A stretch of 64,000 nucleotides of DNA from J038 sp034437535. Lineage in GTDB: Bacteria; Chloroflexota; Anaerolineae; Aggregatilineales; Phototrophicaceae. The stretch spans positions 21,491 to 85,490 of the forward strand of contig DAOTTZ010000077.1 of the NCBI GenBank assembly GCA_034437535.1, in the 5' to 3' direction. This document shows, piece by piece, positions 7,513 to 16,659 of the stretch (position 1 is its first letter; each line of letters starts with the position of its first letter). Made by a program: the position numbers and the translations under genes. Below the pieces are notes generated by a model, which did not search any database, was not told where the DNA came from, and worked only from the letters and a program-made list of their open reading frames with translations.

Positions 7513-9455
7513 TGTTTCAACCTCCTCTTTTGCCATTGTATTCTGGTCTCGGTACCGGTACCGGGCATACTGTAAATGTGGAAATCAGCCCCAATCGACT
7601 CGGCACGCTCTGCCATAATCTTCAATCCCAGGCTGGTCGCTTGCACCACTTGTGGATCAAAGCCTATACCATCATCTTTTATGTTGATCTCACAGCCCAG
7701 GTCTTTGATGGCCCGCGCTATCACTTCAATGTGGCGGGCTTTGGCATGTTTGATGATGTTATTTAATGTCTCTTGCAGGATGCGATATAGCCCAAATTGA
7801 ACATCTGGGGGGAGTCGGTCTATCTTACCAATGTCTGTCATCAATTGGAACTGTTTACGACTGCGAACGGACTCAAGCAATTGCTGAATTAATTCTTCCA
7901 TCGGCATTTGTGTCAGGTTCTCTGGCCGGAGTTCTAATAACAGGACGCGCATTTCCGCCAGCGCGACATTGGTCATCTCGTGGGCATCCGTCAGCAGATC
8001 CCGCGCTTTTATGCGGTCTCGATCCCATTGCATCAGGGCGGATTCGATCATGATGTTGCTGGAAAACAATGACTGATTGACCGAGTCGTGCAATTCACGG
8101 GCGATGCGTTGGCGTTCTTCCACAGCGGCCAATTCACTGGCTTTGGCATAGAGCAAGCCATTTTGTATGCCAATCGCGGCCTGAGACGCGAAGGCCATCA
8201 ATCGCTCGGCATCCCGGAAGTTGAAGTTGTTGGGGCGGTCGCTGTATAAATTGATGAAGCCGATCACATCGGATTGTAACGTCATCGGGGCACCGATGTA
8301 GGATTTTGCCCTGGATTGTTCGTGCAGGATGTCCCGGTTGTCTTTGGTGTCAATCTGCCGGAGCAGAAGCGGTTCGCGGGTCTGGCTCATCCGGCGCAGG
8401 GTAGCCGCCACTTCCAGGTCAATTTTATCACCCGGTTGGGGTAAGGCCCCGGTTTCGTCGCTGGCACGCAGAACTTTTGCGCCGTCGTCTTCCAGCAACA
8501 GGACGCTGGCGGCGGTGTGTGGCACCACCCGGTCCACGTTCTCCATGATGCGGTCGATCACCTCGTCTAATTCCAGTGTGCTGGTCAGCGTGCGGGTGAT
8601 CTCGTGCAGAGCCTGCGCGAAACGCTGTTCTTCCTGCTCGGCGTTTTCCAGCCGTTTACGCTTGGTGATGTCCATGTATTGTTCGATGCGCCCGCCGGAA
8701 AACAGGCCCTCGTTAATCGGCTGGCTCCAATGCTCCAGCCAGCGGTCTTTGCGGTCGTCATCCGGCAGTACATGGCATTCAAACCGTTCGGTAAAGATGT
8801 TGTTGTCATAGGTGTATAGCACACGTTCTTCAAAGTGTTCCGCGTCTTCGAAGATATATTTAATCTCATTACGGATGAGGTCGCGCTTGTCCTTACCTAG
8901 CACGTCTTCCCGCAGAATACCAAAGTAACGTTCGGTCGCTTCGTTGATCCAGACGATTTTGAACGCTTCATCCAGGATCAAAACACTCACAGTCGAATTA
9001 TCAAACACATCATCGATCAAAGAACGATATTCGCGCTCCGTCTGGCGCAAGACCATCTGGACTTCGTGCCGTTCCATCGCATAGCGGATGGTGCGGTGAA
9101 GAATATCCGGGTCAATCGTCCCCTTTACCAGATAATCCTGGCTCCCGGCCCGCACAGACCGTACCCCCAATCGTGTGTCGTCCATCACGGTCAGCACGAT
9201 GACCGGCAAATCAGGGTGTTCTGCCCGGAAGTGCAACAACGTGTCGATCCCGGCACTATCTGGCAGGCTGAGATCAAGCAGTACCAGGTCAACTGGATTG
9301 ATAGTGGCCTGATGAATACCGTCGGCCAGGGTGTGTGTGTGTGTCGTGTCGTATAATCCGGCTTCGTACAACATAGTGGCGATCAAATCGCCGGTGGTCG
9401 CATCATCTTCAACAATCAAGATGTGAAGCATATTACCTGACATATGTCCCCTCAT
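7509..9455 (-). CDS. REC-PAS-GAF histidine kinase of the NarX/DegS type
   Basis: Cytosolic sensor kinase of 648 residues without membrane segments. Order: receiver domain (about 10-130, phospho-acceptor Asp in LVLLDLSLPDSAG), a PAS domain (about 145-270), a GAF domain (about 290-440), then a HisKA_3 dimerisation motif ERQRIARELHDSVNQSL with the phospho-acceptor His near residue 456, and an HATPase whose N box is LNNIIKHAKA and whose G box is DDGIGFDP. This kinase class pairs with NarL-type regulators, matching the coupled downstream gene. Having a receiver at the N-terminus implies an upstream phospho-donor, so it may be one link of a relay. In-frame ATGs at 9443 and 9431 are alternative starts; none has a clear ribosome site. 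Confidence 0.9.
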   Translation of the reverse strand: MRGHMSGNMLHILIVEDDATTGDLIATMLYEAGLYDTTHTHTLADGIHQATINPVDLVLLDLSLPDSAGIDTLLHFRAEHPDLPVIVLTVMDDTRLGVRSVRAGSQDYLVKGTIDPDILHRTIRYAMERHEVQMVLRQTEREYRSLIDDVFDNSTVSVLILDEAFKIVWINEATERYFGILREDVLGKDKRDLIRNEIKYIFEDAEHFEERVLYTYDNNIFTERFECHVLPDDDRKDRWLEHWSQPINEGLFSGGRIEQYMDITKRKRLENAEQEEQRFAQALHEITRTLTSTLELDEVIDRIMENVDRVVPHTAASVLLLEDDGAKVLRASDETGALPQPGDKIDLEVAATLRRMSQTREPLLLRQIDTKDNRDILHEQSRAKSYIGAPMTLQSDVIGFINLYSDRPNNFNFRDAERLMAFASQAAIGIQNGLLYAKASELAAVEERQRIARELHDSVNQSLFSSNIMIESALMQWDRDRIKARDLLTDAHEMTNVALAEMRVLLLELRPENLTQMPMEELIQQLLESVRSRKQFQLMTDIGKIDRLPPDVQFGLYRILQETLNNIIKHAKARHIEVIARAIKDLGCEINIKDDGIGFDPQVVQATSLGLKIMAERAESIGADFHIYSMPGTGTETRIQWQKRRLKQ

Positions 9456-9574
9456 AAGTCTGTGGCCGGGTCAAACAGCAAATTTGTTAACCAAGCTTGA
9501 CTTACTATGACTGACTGTGTCTGTAAAAAATATAAGTCCGGTATGAGCATACCATTGGAATTGAAGTTTGAACC

Positions 9575-9601
9575 CCCCACCGATAGTGTGTATCGGTGGG
9601 G
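9575..9601 (-). terminator. Hairpin terminator of the PPC-protein gene
   Basis: An 11-base perfect stem (CCCCACCGATA / TATCGGTGGGG) with a 5-base loop starts 10 bases past the stop of the minus-strand gene ending at 9611. On that strand it is followed by a G run and then a modestly T-rich stretch, so it is a likely but not textbook intrinsic terminator. Confidence 0.6.
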
Positions 9602-9610
9602 CGGTTGGTG

Positions 9611-11923
9611 CTATCCACACAGGTTGAGGTACATCTGCGTATTGCTGAAGCCGCTATTGGGGGGGGTGGTATTTACCGTGATCTGTGGGGTATTGGCGGT
9701 GATATTACGCCGGAAACTCATCAGGTTACCGGCCATATAAAACTCGATACTTTCCAGCACATAAGGATCATCGACTCCATCCGGGCCGGTGGTCTTTTCC
9801 AGCGTCCACCCGGTCACATCACAGGCGGTCGCCTCCGGGATGGCGGTGACATCAAAGCGATAGACTTCCAGGCTGTTGCCAGCGATGCCAAAAATGCTGA
9901 ACTCCTGGCTGAGATTCGGCCCACCCACGCGGAAGATCAACTCATCAGCCGTGCCACTACTGCCGGTTTCCAGGGCCAGCAGGATGGTCAAGGGAGCCGG
10001 GTCGGGGGCGTCTAAACGGGTCACAGTCACAAAATTGAAGCTATCGACACTCTGGTTACTCACACGTAAGATGTCGTTCAGTTGCACCGTGACATCGACG
10101 AAAGCCGCGTCACTTGGATCAAGACCGGGAATGATGCTGTTATGATCGTCGTTACTGGCGATCACCTGTCCATCGCGGATGAGTTCCATAACCGGGTCGT
10201 TATCACCATAGCCTTCCAGCGTGATCGTCACTTGCTCCGTTTGGTTGTTTGAGTCGATAATTATCGCGTAATCACGGCTTTCGCCCACCACAGTCTCAAT
10301 GCGGGTACCTTCGCCCGTGTTGAGCGTTCCCGTCACGCCATTTGTGGGCGGCAAGCCCACATTAACCGGGCCAGGATCGTTATTCGGTTGGCGGCCACTG
10401 TTATTGCCACTGCTACTGCCACCACTCCGCGTGAATTCTAATTCGACGGTGCCCCGGTTGTTATCGTTGTTGAAGATGAAGACGTAATAGAGGTCATCGG
10501 CGGGCAGGCTGTAGTTGGAGATCGAAACCGAGGCTTCATTGGCGAAACTATCGGCACGCTCCAGGACGCCGCTACCACCGACTAATTGCAAGGTCGTGTT
10601 CAGGCCGGCTTTGTTCAAGGTCGCGCTGATGACCTCACCGGCTGTGCCGTCAAAGCAGTAGGCTAATGTGCCATTACCAGGGATCGAAGCCTGTATCGTC
10701 CCGCGCCCGGCGATTGACTCCTGGTAAAATGGTGAACCGGGTTCCCCGATGCGGCAGGGATCCTCACCACTGTTGGCGTTGTTAGTATTATTGTTATTGT
10801 TCGTCGTGCCGCTGGATGCGGTGTTGTATTGTATCCGTAGATCATAATTGCCGCCTTCGGCGTTGGCATATGACCGCACCAGAATTTGATGCGGGCCGCT
10901 TTCCGCAAATGTATAATCCGCGATGCGCGAGTCGAAGTTACCGCCGCTGTCATCGTCTTCAACAACGATCGCTCCATCCGGGTCGATGATTTCCAGATAG
11001 GTGTCGAATTCTTCGCTGACTAACGACACCGTGATCGAATCGCCTGCTTCCACGACGAAGTTATAAACCTTCTGGCCGCCCTGCGGGATGAAGTCTTCGA
11101 TGAAGGTGCGGTCGCCCAGTTGTTCAGAGCGGAATTGAGCGTAGCCACCGGTGCCGCTGTCATCCGGGCCGCCGGGATCCTGTGCGCCGGGGCAATCTGG
11201 CCGGGGGAAGGTGATCTCTGTGATGACGTTACGCGGTGTTCCGCTGGCAAAATTCACCAGGCTCAGTCGCCAGTTCACACCAGCATCGACATCGGCTTGC
11301 GTCACATCATAAGTCAGCGTGAGCGGAGAATCACCGTTCACCCGCTCGATGAAGCCGGTCTGCACCGTGTTGTTGAGGATCAAGCTAAGGCCCTGGTCGC
11401 CGGCCCAGGTTGTCGTCGCGGTGAGCGTGCCGGGGCATTGAATCGCCAGTGGATACCGCACCCGGTCCGTCGATAGATCAACCAGATTATCTGCGTTGAT
11501 CGTACCACGTATATTGAGGCCAGATGGCTCATTCCCACCGCGCAGGCCGATAGTATAATTATTAGGGCGAATGTTGTTGACGGCGTGCGTCACTTCGCCG
11601 GCTTCTGCCGTGATTGGCTCAAGCGTGATCTGGTGAATGTCTTCGAACTGATCCACCGCACCCGGTGCCAGGAATAGGTTGATCTCACCACGCGACAATT
11701 CCGTGAAAAACTGAAGTGCCACCCGGCTGGTGTCGATTGAAAATTGGTAACAGGCTGTCTGGTTCGGTAATAGGCTGATCGTCTGCGGCGTACCGGAGAC
11801 AATACCGTCGAACTCAAAGACATCATCACAGACCGTCGCCTGGGCCTGGGCTGGCCCGGCACTGACAAAACCAATTGCCAGCATCAAGGCCGCTATACTC
11901 AGAATTAAAAGACGTTTTAACAT
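9611..11923 (-). CDS. Secreted protein with PPC (pre-peptidase C-terminal) domains
   Basis: An exported protein of 770 residues with a clear signal peptide (KR, hydrophobic core, cleavage probably after PAQAQA near residue 29). Two beta-sandwich PPC-type domains can be recognised: about 275-370 (QGGQKVYNFVVEAGDSITV, then DTYLEIIDPDG and DDDSGGNFDSRI) and about 545-655 (TRIETVVGESRDYAIII, then VMELIRDGQVIASNDDHNS). Between them is an Asn-rich linker near residue 378 (NNNNNTNN) and a Ser/Gly/Asn-rich linker near residue 500. No catalytic domain is evident, so it is more likely a surface or matrix protein than a protease. No good ribosome site precedes the ATG. It is monocistronic, with a terminator behind it. 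Confidence 0.8.
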   Translation of the reverse strand: MLKRLLILSIAALMLAIGFVSAGPAQAQATVCDDVFEFDGIVSGTPQTISLLPNQTACYQFSIDTSRVALQFFTELSRGEINLFLAPGAVDQFEDIHQITLEPITAEAGEVTHAVNNIRPNNYTIGLRGGNEPSGLNIRGTINADNLVDLSTDRVRYPLAIQCPGTLTATTTWAGDQGLSLILNNTVQTGFIERVNGDSPLTLTYDVTQADVDAGVNWRLSLVNFASGTPRNVITEITFPRPDCPGAQDPGGPDDSGTGGYAQFRSEQLGDRTFIEDFIPQGGQKVYNFVVEAGDSITVSLVSEEFDTYLEIIDPDGAIVVEDDDSGGNFDSRIADYTFAESGPHQILVRSYANAEGGNYDLRIQYNTASSGTTNNNNNTNNANSGEDPCRIGEPGSPFYQESIAGRGTIQASIPGNGTLAYCFDGTAGEVISATLNKAGLNTTLQLVGGSGVLERADSFANEASVSISNYSLPADDLYYVFIFNNDNNRGTVELEFTRSGGSSSGNNSGRQPNNDPGPVNVGLPPTNGVTGTLNTGEGTRIETVVGESRDYAIIIDSNNQTEQVTITLEGYGDNDPVMELIRDGQVIASNDDHNSIIPGLDPSDAAFVDVTVQLNDILRVSNQSVDSFNFVTVTRLDAPDPAPLTILLALETGSSGTADELIFRVGGPNLSQEFSIFGIAGNSLEVYRFDVTAIPEATACDVTGWTLEKTTGPDGVDDPYVLESIEFYMAGNLMSFRRNITANTPQITVNTTPPNSGFSNTQMYLNLCG

Positions 11924-12046
11924 GGGGGTTGTTTACTTTCTACTGGGGACAATTAAGATAGCAATGTCATCCTTGATGAAAAATTTGCACCGTAAATCAT
12001 TATAATGGAGATCCGTATAAGATGCGAATGAGGTACGAACAGCACA

Positions 12047-12946
12047 ATGGTTAAACGCATTCACTTTATCATCAATCCAGCCTCCGGCCAGCCGGGGCCG
12101 GTTTTAGGCGACATCAATCAGGCCCTGGCCGGGCAAGAGATCGACTGGACGGTCGATGTGACCACGCCGCGACGATCCGCCCGGTCGCTGGTTCAACCCG
12201 CCATCACGGATGATGTCGATTTAATCGTCGCGTATGGCGGTGATGGGACCATTATGGAGGTCATCAACGGCATGGCCGGGAGCCAGATCCCGCTGGCGAT
12301 CTTACACGGCGGGACGGGCAACGCGCTGGCCTATCAGTTGAACGTGCCGGTCAATCTGGTTGATGCCATTCACGGGTTATTGTCGTCCTGGCAGGTGCGC
12401 CCGTTCGACCTGGGGCGTGTTGATTGCCATGCCGAATCAGAGGCCAGTGGGCATTTTATCTTGCGGGCCACCATCGGCCTGCACAACATGATTATGAAGC
12501 AAGCCACCCGTGAAATGAAAGAACGCTTCGGCAACTTCGCTTATATCGTGGCCGGGTTGCGCTCCCTGGCAGATCATAACGAGATCGTATTTGACCTATC
12601 TATCGACGGCCAGGCCCATCAAGTTCGCGGCTTGACCTGCATCATCGCCAACTCCGCCGCGATTGGGGGCGGGGTCTCTGCCGTGTTCGCCCCGGATGTT
12701 GACCCGACAGACGGCCAATTGGATGTCTTCGTGCTCAAAGATCAGTTCGAGCCGTTGGTATCACTGGTCAATACGTCTTTGGGGGGTGATCTGGAAGCGT
12801 TCCCGCGTTATTGGCGTGGCCGGCAGATCGAAGTCCGTGTCAATGAGAGTGCGACCGTCGCGCTGGATGGCGAGTCGTTGGGGCCAGCCCCGGCCAAGAT
12901 TAGTGTCGTTGCAGGCGGGGTTAATCTAATGGCACCGGTGGCGTGA
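12047..12946 (+). CDS. Diacylglycerol kinase-family lipid kinase (YegS/DgkB type)
   Basis: Cytosolic or membrane-peripheral lipid kinase of 299 residues that would phosphorylate a diacylglycerol or related lipid. The N-terminal catalytic domain has FIINPASGQ (residues 8-16), the nucleotide motif YGGDGTIMEVING with GGDGT at 64-68, and LHGGTGNALAYQL. The C-terminal beta-rich domain ends with VALDGESLGPAPAKISV, as in YegS and DgkB. A TATAAT hexamer at 12001-12006 lies upstream but lacks a well-spaced -35. Its stop overlaps the start of a dual-specificity phosphatase, an arrangement suggesting the two act on related substrates. The lipid substrate cannot be read from the sequence; sphingosine- or long-chain-base-type kinases belong to the same family. 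Confidence 0.88.
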   Translation: MVKRIHFIINPASGQPGPVLGDINQALAGQEIDWTVDVTTPRRSARSLVQPAITDDVDLIVAYGGDGTIMEVINGMAGSQIPLAILHGGTGNALAYQLNVPVNLVDAIHGLLSSWQVRPFDLGRVDCHAESEASGHFILRATIGLHNMIMKQATREMKERFGNFAYIVAGLRSLADHNEIVFDLSIDGQAHQVRGLTCIIANSAAIGGGVSAVFAPDVDPTDGQLDVFVLKDQFEPLVSLVNTSLGGDLEAFPRYWRGRQIEVRVNESATVALDGESLGPAPAKISVVAGGVNLMAPVA

Positions 12947-13506
12947 TGACCGTTATCCGCGCTTTCGCACAATTATTTCGGATCATCGCACGACGGCTAC
13001 GCCAGCAAGGGTTCATCACCACGCTGCAATGGTTGCGGACGGTCGGCCTGGCCTGGTTGACCGGGCGGCTATCGTTAAAGTTTAGCCAGGTGACGCCAAA
13101 CATTTATCTCGGCCCGCAGTATGGCCGCTTTGGCAAAGCCAGCCTGGAAAAAGCCGGAGTCACCGCTTCGATCAACATGCGGTCAGAATTCGATGATGCC
13201 GCCGCCGGCCTTGCGCTGGAGCAGTACGCTTACCTGCCAACTGACGACAACACCGAGCCGACGCTAGCGCATCTACAAGAAGGCGTGGCCTTCATCGAGC
13301 GCATCGTGGCGGATGAAGGCATCGTTTACGTCCACTGTGGCAGTGGGGTGGGGCGGGCACCTACGATGGTCGCCGCCTATCTGATCGCCCAGGGCCTGAG
13401 TGTGGACGCCGCCATCGAAAAGATCCGCACTGCCCGCCCGTTCGTCCGGGTGCTACCCACCCAGATCGAGCAATTAGAGGCTTTCGCCCGCGCCATCGCG
13501 GGTTAA
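12946..13506 (+). CDS. Dual-specificity phosphatase-family protein
   Basis: Cysteine phosphatase of 186 residues. The P-loop is VHCGSGVGRAPT with nucleophile Cys131 and Arg137, and the probable general acid is one of the Asp pair at 100-101 (PTDDNTEP), all in the spacing of the DSP family. The N-terminal 45 residues are basic and amphipathic (RIIARRLRQQGF, then WLRTVGLAWL) and could bind the membrane. The ATG shares one base with the stop of the lipid-kinase gene; a GTG one codon earlier is possible. Coupled to a lipid kinase, a lipid-phosphate substrate (as for PTPMT1-like phosphatases) is as plausible as a phosphoprotein. Its 3' end overlaps the convergent SDR gene by four bases. Confidence 0.85.
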   Translation: MTVIRAFAQLFRIIARRLRQQGFITTLQWLRTVGLAWLTGRLSLKFSQVTPNIYLGPQYGRFGKASLEKAGVTASINMRSEFDDAAAGLALEQYAYLPTDDNTEPTLAHLQEGVAFIERIVADEGIVYVHCGSGVGRAPTMVAAYLIAQGLSVDAAIEKIRTARPFVRVLPTQIEQLEAFARAIAG

Positions 13507-15026
13507 GAGGTCGCGGCTTCCGGCACTTCTACCGGCTCATCTTCGGGGGGAGCTTCTGGCGCGGGCATAGCTTCGGCCCGCGCTACCACACGGTCAAGCA
13601 TGCCATCGAAGATGAACTTATGCAGGATGAAAAGCGAATACCAATAGAGATACCCCAACAAACCATGCGGCGCGAAGTAAGCCGTTTGTGTGACGATGCT
13701 CTCGTGAGTGTCAGTCGTTTCAACGTTGAACTGAAGCCAGCCCCGCCCCGGCAATTTCATCTCTGCCCGAAGCCGGATCATCGACCCCGGCTCGACCGTC
13801 TCTACCCGCCAGAAATCGACCGCATCCCCCACCCGTAGATGCTCAGGATCACGCCGCCCGCGCCGGTGGCCCACCCCGCCGACCGCACGATCCATCGTCC
13901 CCCGGATGCGCCACAACCAGTTCAGATACAACCACCCGCTTTCCCCGCCGAGCATGGAAAATGACCGGTAAACGGCCTGGGCGGGGGCGGTGGTGGTTCG
14001 CTTGCGCCGTTCGATGAACATGCCCCGTTCTTCTACAAATGTATACGGCTCGTCCTCTTCCCATGTCGCCGTCATAGAGTCAGTCCAGGTGGTCTCAACC
14101 TGGTTCGCGTCCAATTCATCCAACGCACGCGCGAGTGCTTGCCGGTAGGTCATCGGCTGGATGTGAGGGAATAAACGCTGTGCGGTATCGTCCTCAACCG
14201 TGACCTCATTTTCCAGGCTTTGCACCAGCGGCTTGATGATGCTCAAGGAAATGGGTGTAAAGAAATAGATCCAGTATGACGACAATGTGGGCACTAGCAA
14301 CGGCACCGGGATGAGGAAACGGCGCAATCCCCGCAGGTCGGCGTATTCCAGCATCATATCGCGGTAAGTCAGCACATCCGCGCCGCCAATTTGCACAATT
14401 GCATGATCGCCCACCTCCGCATAGAGGGCGGCACACAGATAATCCAACACATCTTCAATCGCGATGGGTTGCGTCCTGGTATATAACCAGCTTGGGCACA
14501 GCATCACCGGCAGGCGTTGCGTTAGATAACGGATCATCTCGAACGAGACACTGCCAGAGCCGACCACGATAGCGGCGCGGAATTCAATCACGGTCGTGTT
14601 TGCATCGCGCAATATCTGCCCGACTTCGTGACGCGAGCTTAGATGGTCGGAAAGAGCCTCATCGTCATGGCCTAGCCCGCCCAGGTAGATAATACGCGCA
14701 GTGCCCATCTCGTTGACGACTTGCGCGAAGTTCTGCGCGGCCTGCCGATCCCGTTCCTGGTAATCGGCATCTTCCAGGCTGTGTATCAGGTAATAGGCCA
14801 CGTCTACGCCGTCCAGCGCATCGTAAAGCGTTTCGCGCTGGCACACATCAGCCTCCACCACGTCCACCTGATCCAACCAGGTGCGGCCCGCCAGGTGACG
14901 TTGATCACGGGTCATCACGCGGACGCGGTGACCCTGGTCGAGCAATTGCGCCACCAACCGCCCACCCACATATCCCGTCGCGCCGGTAACGAGTACATGC
15001 CGGGGATTCTGCATCATAGGCATCAT
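13503..15026 (-). CDS. Atypical SDR NAD(P)-binding protein fused to DUF2867
   Basis: A 507-residue two-part protein. Residues about 8-290 are an NmrA-like atypical short-chain dehydrogenase with the dinucleotide motif VTGATGYVGGRL; the usual catalytic Tyr-x-x-x-Lys is not obvious, as in many of these proteins. Residues about 310-480 match the DUF2867 pattern (WLYLNWLWRIRG, then GDAVDFWRVETVEPG, AEMKLPGRGWLQF), a START-like fold. The C-terminal tail is acidic and Pro-rich (APPEDEPVEVPEA). This fusion is known in Actinobacteria and Chloroflexota, but its substrate is not established as far as I know. It lies 33 bases after a TIR-domain gene on the same strand and has no clear ribosome site, so it may be read from that transcript. 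Confidence 0.85.
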   Translation of the reverse strand: MMPMMQNPRHVLVTGATGYVGGRLVAQLLDQGHRVRVMTRDQRHLAGRTWLDQVDVVEADVCQRETLYDALDGVDVAYYLIHSLEDADYQERDRQAAQNFAQVVNEMGTARIIYLGGLGHDDEALSDHLSSRHEVGQILRDANTTVIEFRAAIVVGSGSVSFEMIRYLTQRLPVMLCPSWLYTRTQPIAIEDVLDYLCAALYAEVGDHAIVQIGGADVLTYRDMMLEYADLRGLRRFLIPVPLLVPTLSSYWIYFFTPISLSIIKPLVQSLENEVTVEDDTAQRLFPHIQPMTYRQALARALDELDANQVETTWTDSMTATWEEDEPYTFVEERGMFIERRKRTTTAPAQAVYRSFSMLGGESGWLYLNWLWRIRGTMDRAVGGVGHRRGRRDPEHLRVGDAVDFWRVETVEPGSMIRLRAEMKLPGRGWLQFNVETTDTHESIVTQTAYFAPHGLLGYLYWYSLFILHKFIFDGMLDRVVARAEAMPAPEAPPEDEPVEVPEAATS

Positions 15027-15059
15027 AAAATGAGGACTTTCGGTTACGTCAGTTTACGC

Positions 15060-15380
15060 TTAGTACACCATGTTGGGGTTGGTTCTAGCTGAAGACGGTC
15101 TAAGAATCGGCGCAAAATCTGTCACCGGGATGATCGGTTTGCCCAGGCGAGCGGCGTAATCGTATTCTAACTGGCAGGGGTGTGAATTGAGATAATTCTC
15201 TGACAATGTGGCAACGACGACATCACAGCGGCGGAGGTGATCCAGGATGGTTTGCCACCACGCATCACCGCCCACCAGACGCTGATCGAACCAGACGGTA
15301 TGTCCCATCTCCGTCAGGTCGGCGACCAGCTCGCGCACAGTTTCCCGATCTTTCGAACTGTAGCTGATGAAGATTTGCAC
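15060..15380 (-). CDS. Minimal stand-alone TIR-domain protein
   Basis: A 106-residue protein that is a TIR domain and nothing more: QIFISYSSKDRETVREL at the N-terminus, then GHTVWFDQRLVGGDAWWQ, CDVVVATLSENYL and HPCQLEYDYAARLGKPIIPV. Glu72 in CQLEYD is at the position of the catalytic glutamate of NAD-cleaving TIR domains. The protein stops shortly after the beta-D strand, so the last helix of a full TIR fold (usually about 130-150 residues) is missing or very short; it may be a truncated gene. I chose GTG 15380 because the TIR motif starts right after it; TTG at 15401 is the other option. The neighbour on the same strand is the SDR-DUF2867 gene. No partner effector or other defence gene is adjacent. 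Confidence 0.7.
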   Translation of the reverse strand: MQIFISYSSKDRETVRELVADLTEMGHTVWFDQRLVGGDAWWQTILDHLRRCDVVVATLSENYLNSHPCQLEYDYAARLGKPIIPVTDFAPILRPSSARTNPNMVY

Positions 15381-15520
15381 GGTTAGGGTTCCCTGCTTCA
15401 ATATCTATGCAGTATGGCGTCTATTATGCCACAGTAGGCCGAGTAAACAGATACTTTCAATCCTGCCGGGAGCCGGGTCTCATCTGGTATCATAGACTCA
15501 TTTAATCTGAAGGAGTCACC

Positions 15521-16531
15521 ATGTCGATACACGATGTCTACCAGCGGCCCTTGCGTGACCTGCGAATCTCAGTCACAGATCGGTGTAACTTCCGCTGTAC
15601 CTACTGTATGCCGGAGGAAATCTTCGGCGACAAGTACCGCTTTCTACCCCATGCGGAAATCCTGACCTTTGAGGAAATCGGACGATTGACACGTCTCATC
15701 GTCGGGCAGGGCGCGGTTAAACTCCGCCTCACCGGCGGCGAACCACTCTTGCGGCAAGATGTCGAGGTGCTGGTGGGGCAGTTGGCGGCAATCGACGGTG
15801 TGGACGACCTGGCGATGACGACCAACGCCTTCCTTCTGCCGCAAAAGGTCGCCCAACTCAAGGCCGCCGGGCTGAACCGCGTGACCGTCAGCCTGGATAC
15901 ACTGGATGACGCCACCTTCCGCCAGATTAACGGCAATCGGTCAAGCGTGGAGCGGGTGCTGGCCGGGATTCGGGCCGCGCAACAGGCGGAACTGACGCCG
16001 ATCAAGGTCAACGCCGTGATCCAGCGCGGGGTGAACGACACGCATCTGGTTGATCTGGCGCGGTTTTGCCGGGACGAAGGGCTGATCTTGCGCTTGATCG
16101 AATATATGGATGTGGGCAACATGAACGGCTGGCGTATGGATCATGTGGTGCCCGCCCGCGAAATGCTCGACCGCATTCACACAGCCTTCCCGTTAGAGCG
16201 CATCCAGCGCAATTACAAGAGCGAGACCGCGCTCCGCTATCGCTATCTGGACGGCGGCGGCGAGATCGGCGTGATCGCGTCGGTAACGCAACCGTTTTGT
16301 GGGGATTGCTCCCGGATGCGCTTGTCGCCCCAGGGTAAGATCTACACCTGCTTGTTTGCCACCGAAGGCGTCGATCTCAAGACACCGCTCCGTGAGGGGG
16401 CCAGCGATGACGACCTGAGCGCGATCATCAGCGGCACCTGGCGTCAACGCACCGACCGTTATTCGGAAGAACGCGCCACCGGGACGGCTTCCAACGGCGA
16501 CAAGATCGAGATGTATTACATCGGGGGCTGA
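15521..16531 (+). CDS. moaA: GTP 3',8-cyclase MoaA (molybdenum cofactor synthesis)
   Basis: Radical-SAM enzyme that converts GTP to (8S)-3',8-cyclo-7,8-dihydroguanosine triphosphate, the first step to the molybdenum cofactor. The SAM cluster cysteines are C22, C26 and C29 in TDRCNFRCTYCMPEE; the C-terminal cluster that binds GTP is in PFCGDCSRMRLSPQGKIYTC (about 261-278). It has LRLTGGEPLLR after the first cluster and ends in Gly-Gly, the functionally important MoaA tail. An AAGGAGT ribosome site precedes the ATG. It stands alone; no moaC, moaD, moaE or molybdoenzyme gene is in the window. Confidence 0.97.
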   Translation: MSIHDVYQRPLRDLRISVTDRCNFRCTYCMPEEIFGDKYRFLPHAEILTFEEIGRLTRLIVGQGAVKLRLTGGEPLLRQDVEVLVGQLAAIDGVDDLAMTTNAFLLPQKVAQLKAAGLNRVTVSLDTLDDATFRQINGNRSSVERVLAGIRAAQQAELTPIKVNAVIQRGVNDTHLVDLARFCRDEGLILRLIEYMDVGNMNGWRMDHVVPAREMLDRIHTAFPLERIQRNYKSETALRYRYLDGGGEIGVIASVTQPFCGDCSRMRLSPQGKIYTCLFATEGVDLKTPLREGASDDDLSAIISGTWRQRTDRYSEERATGTASNGDKIEMYYIGG

Positions 16532-16659
16532 GCTTGAGAGACTATATGGTCTCTGAGATACTGGTGATGGTGCCGACGCGCTATCTGCTCATCAACTTCG
16601 GCTGATTTATTCTGGAAAACGACCGCACGATATAAAAATAGAAAAAGGATACCGTCATC

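Noticed and set aside
15060..15401. TIR protein as part of a Thoeris, CBASS or Avs-type defence system
   Set aside because: No ThsA-like, cyclase, STAND or other effector gene is adjacent; the neighbours are housekeeping genes.
16537..16554. Short palindrome AGAGAC-TATATG-GTCTCT after moaA
   Set aside because: Six-base stem without a following T run; too weak to call a terminator.
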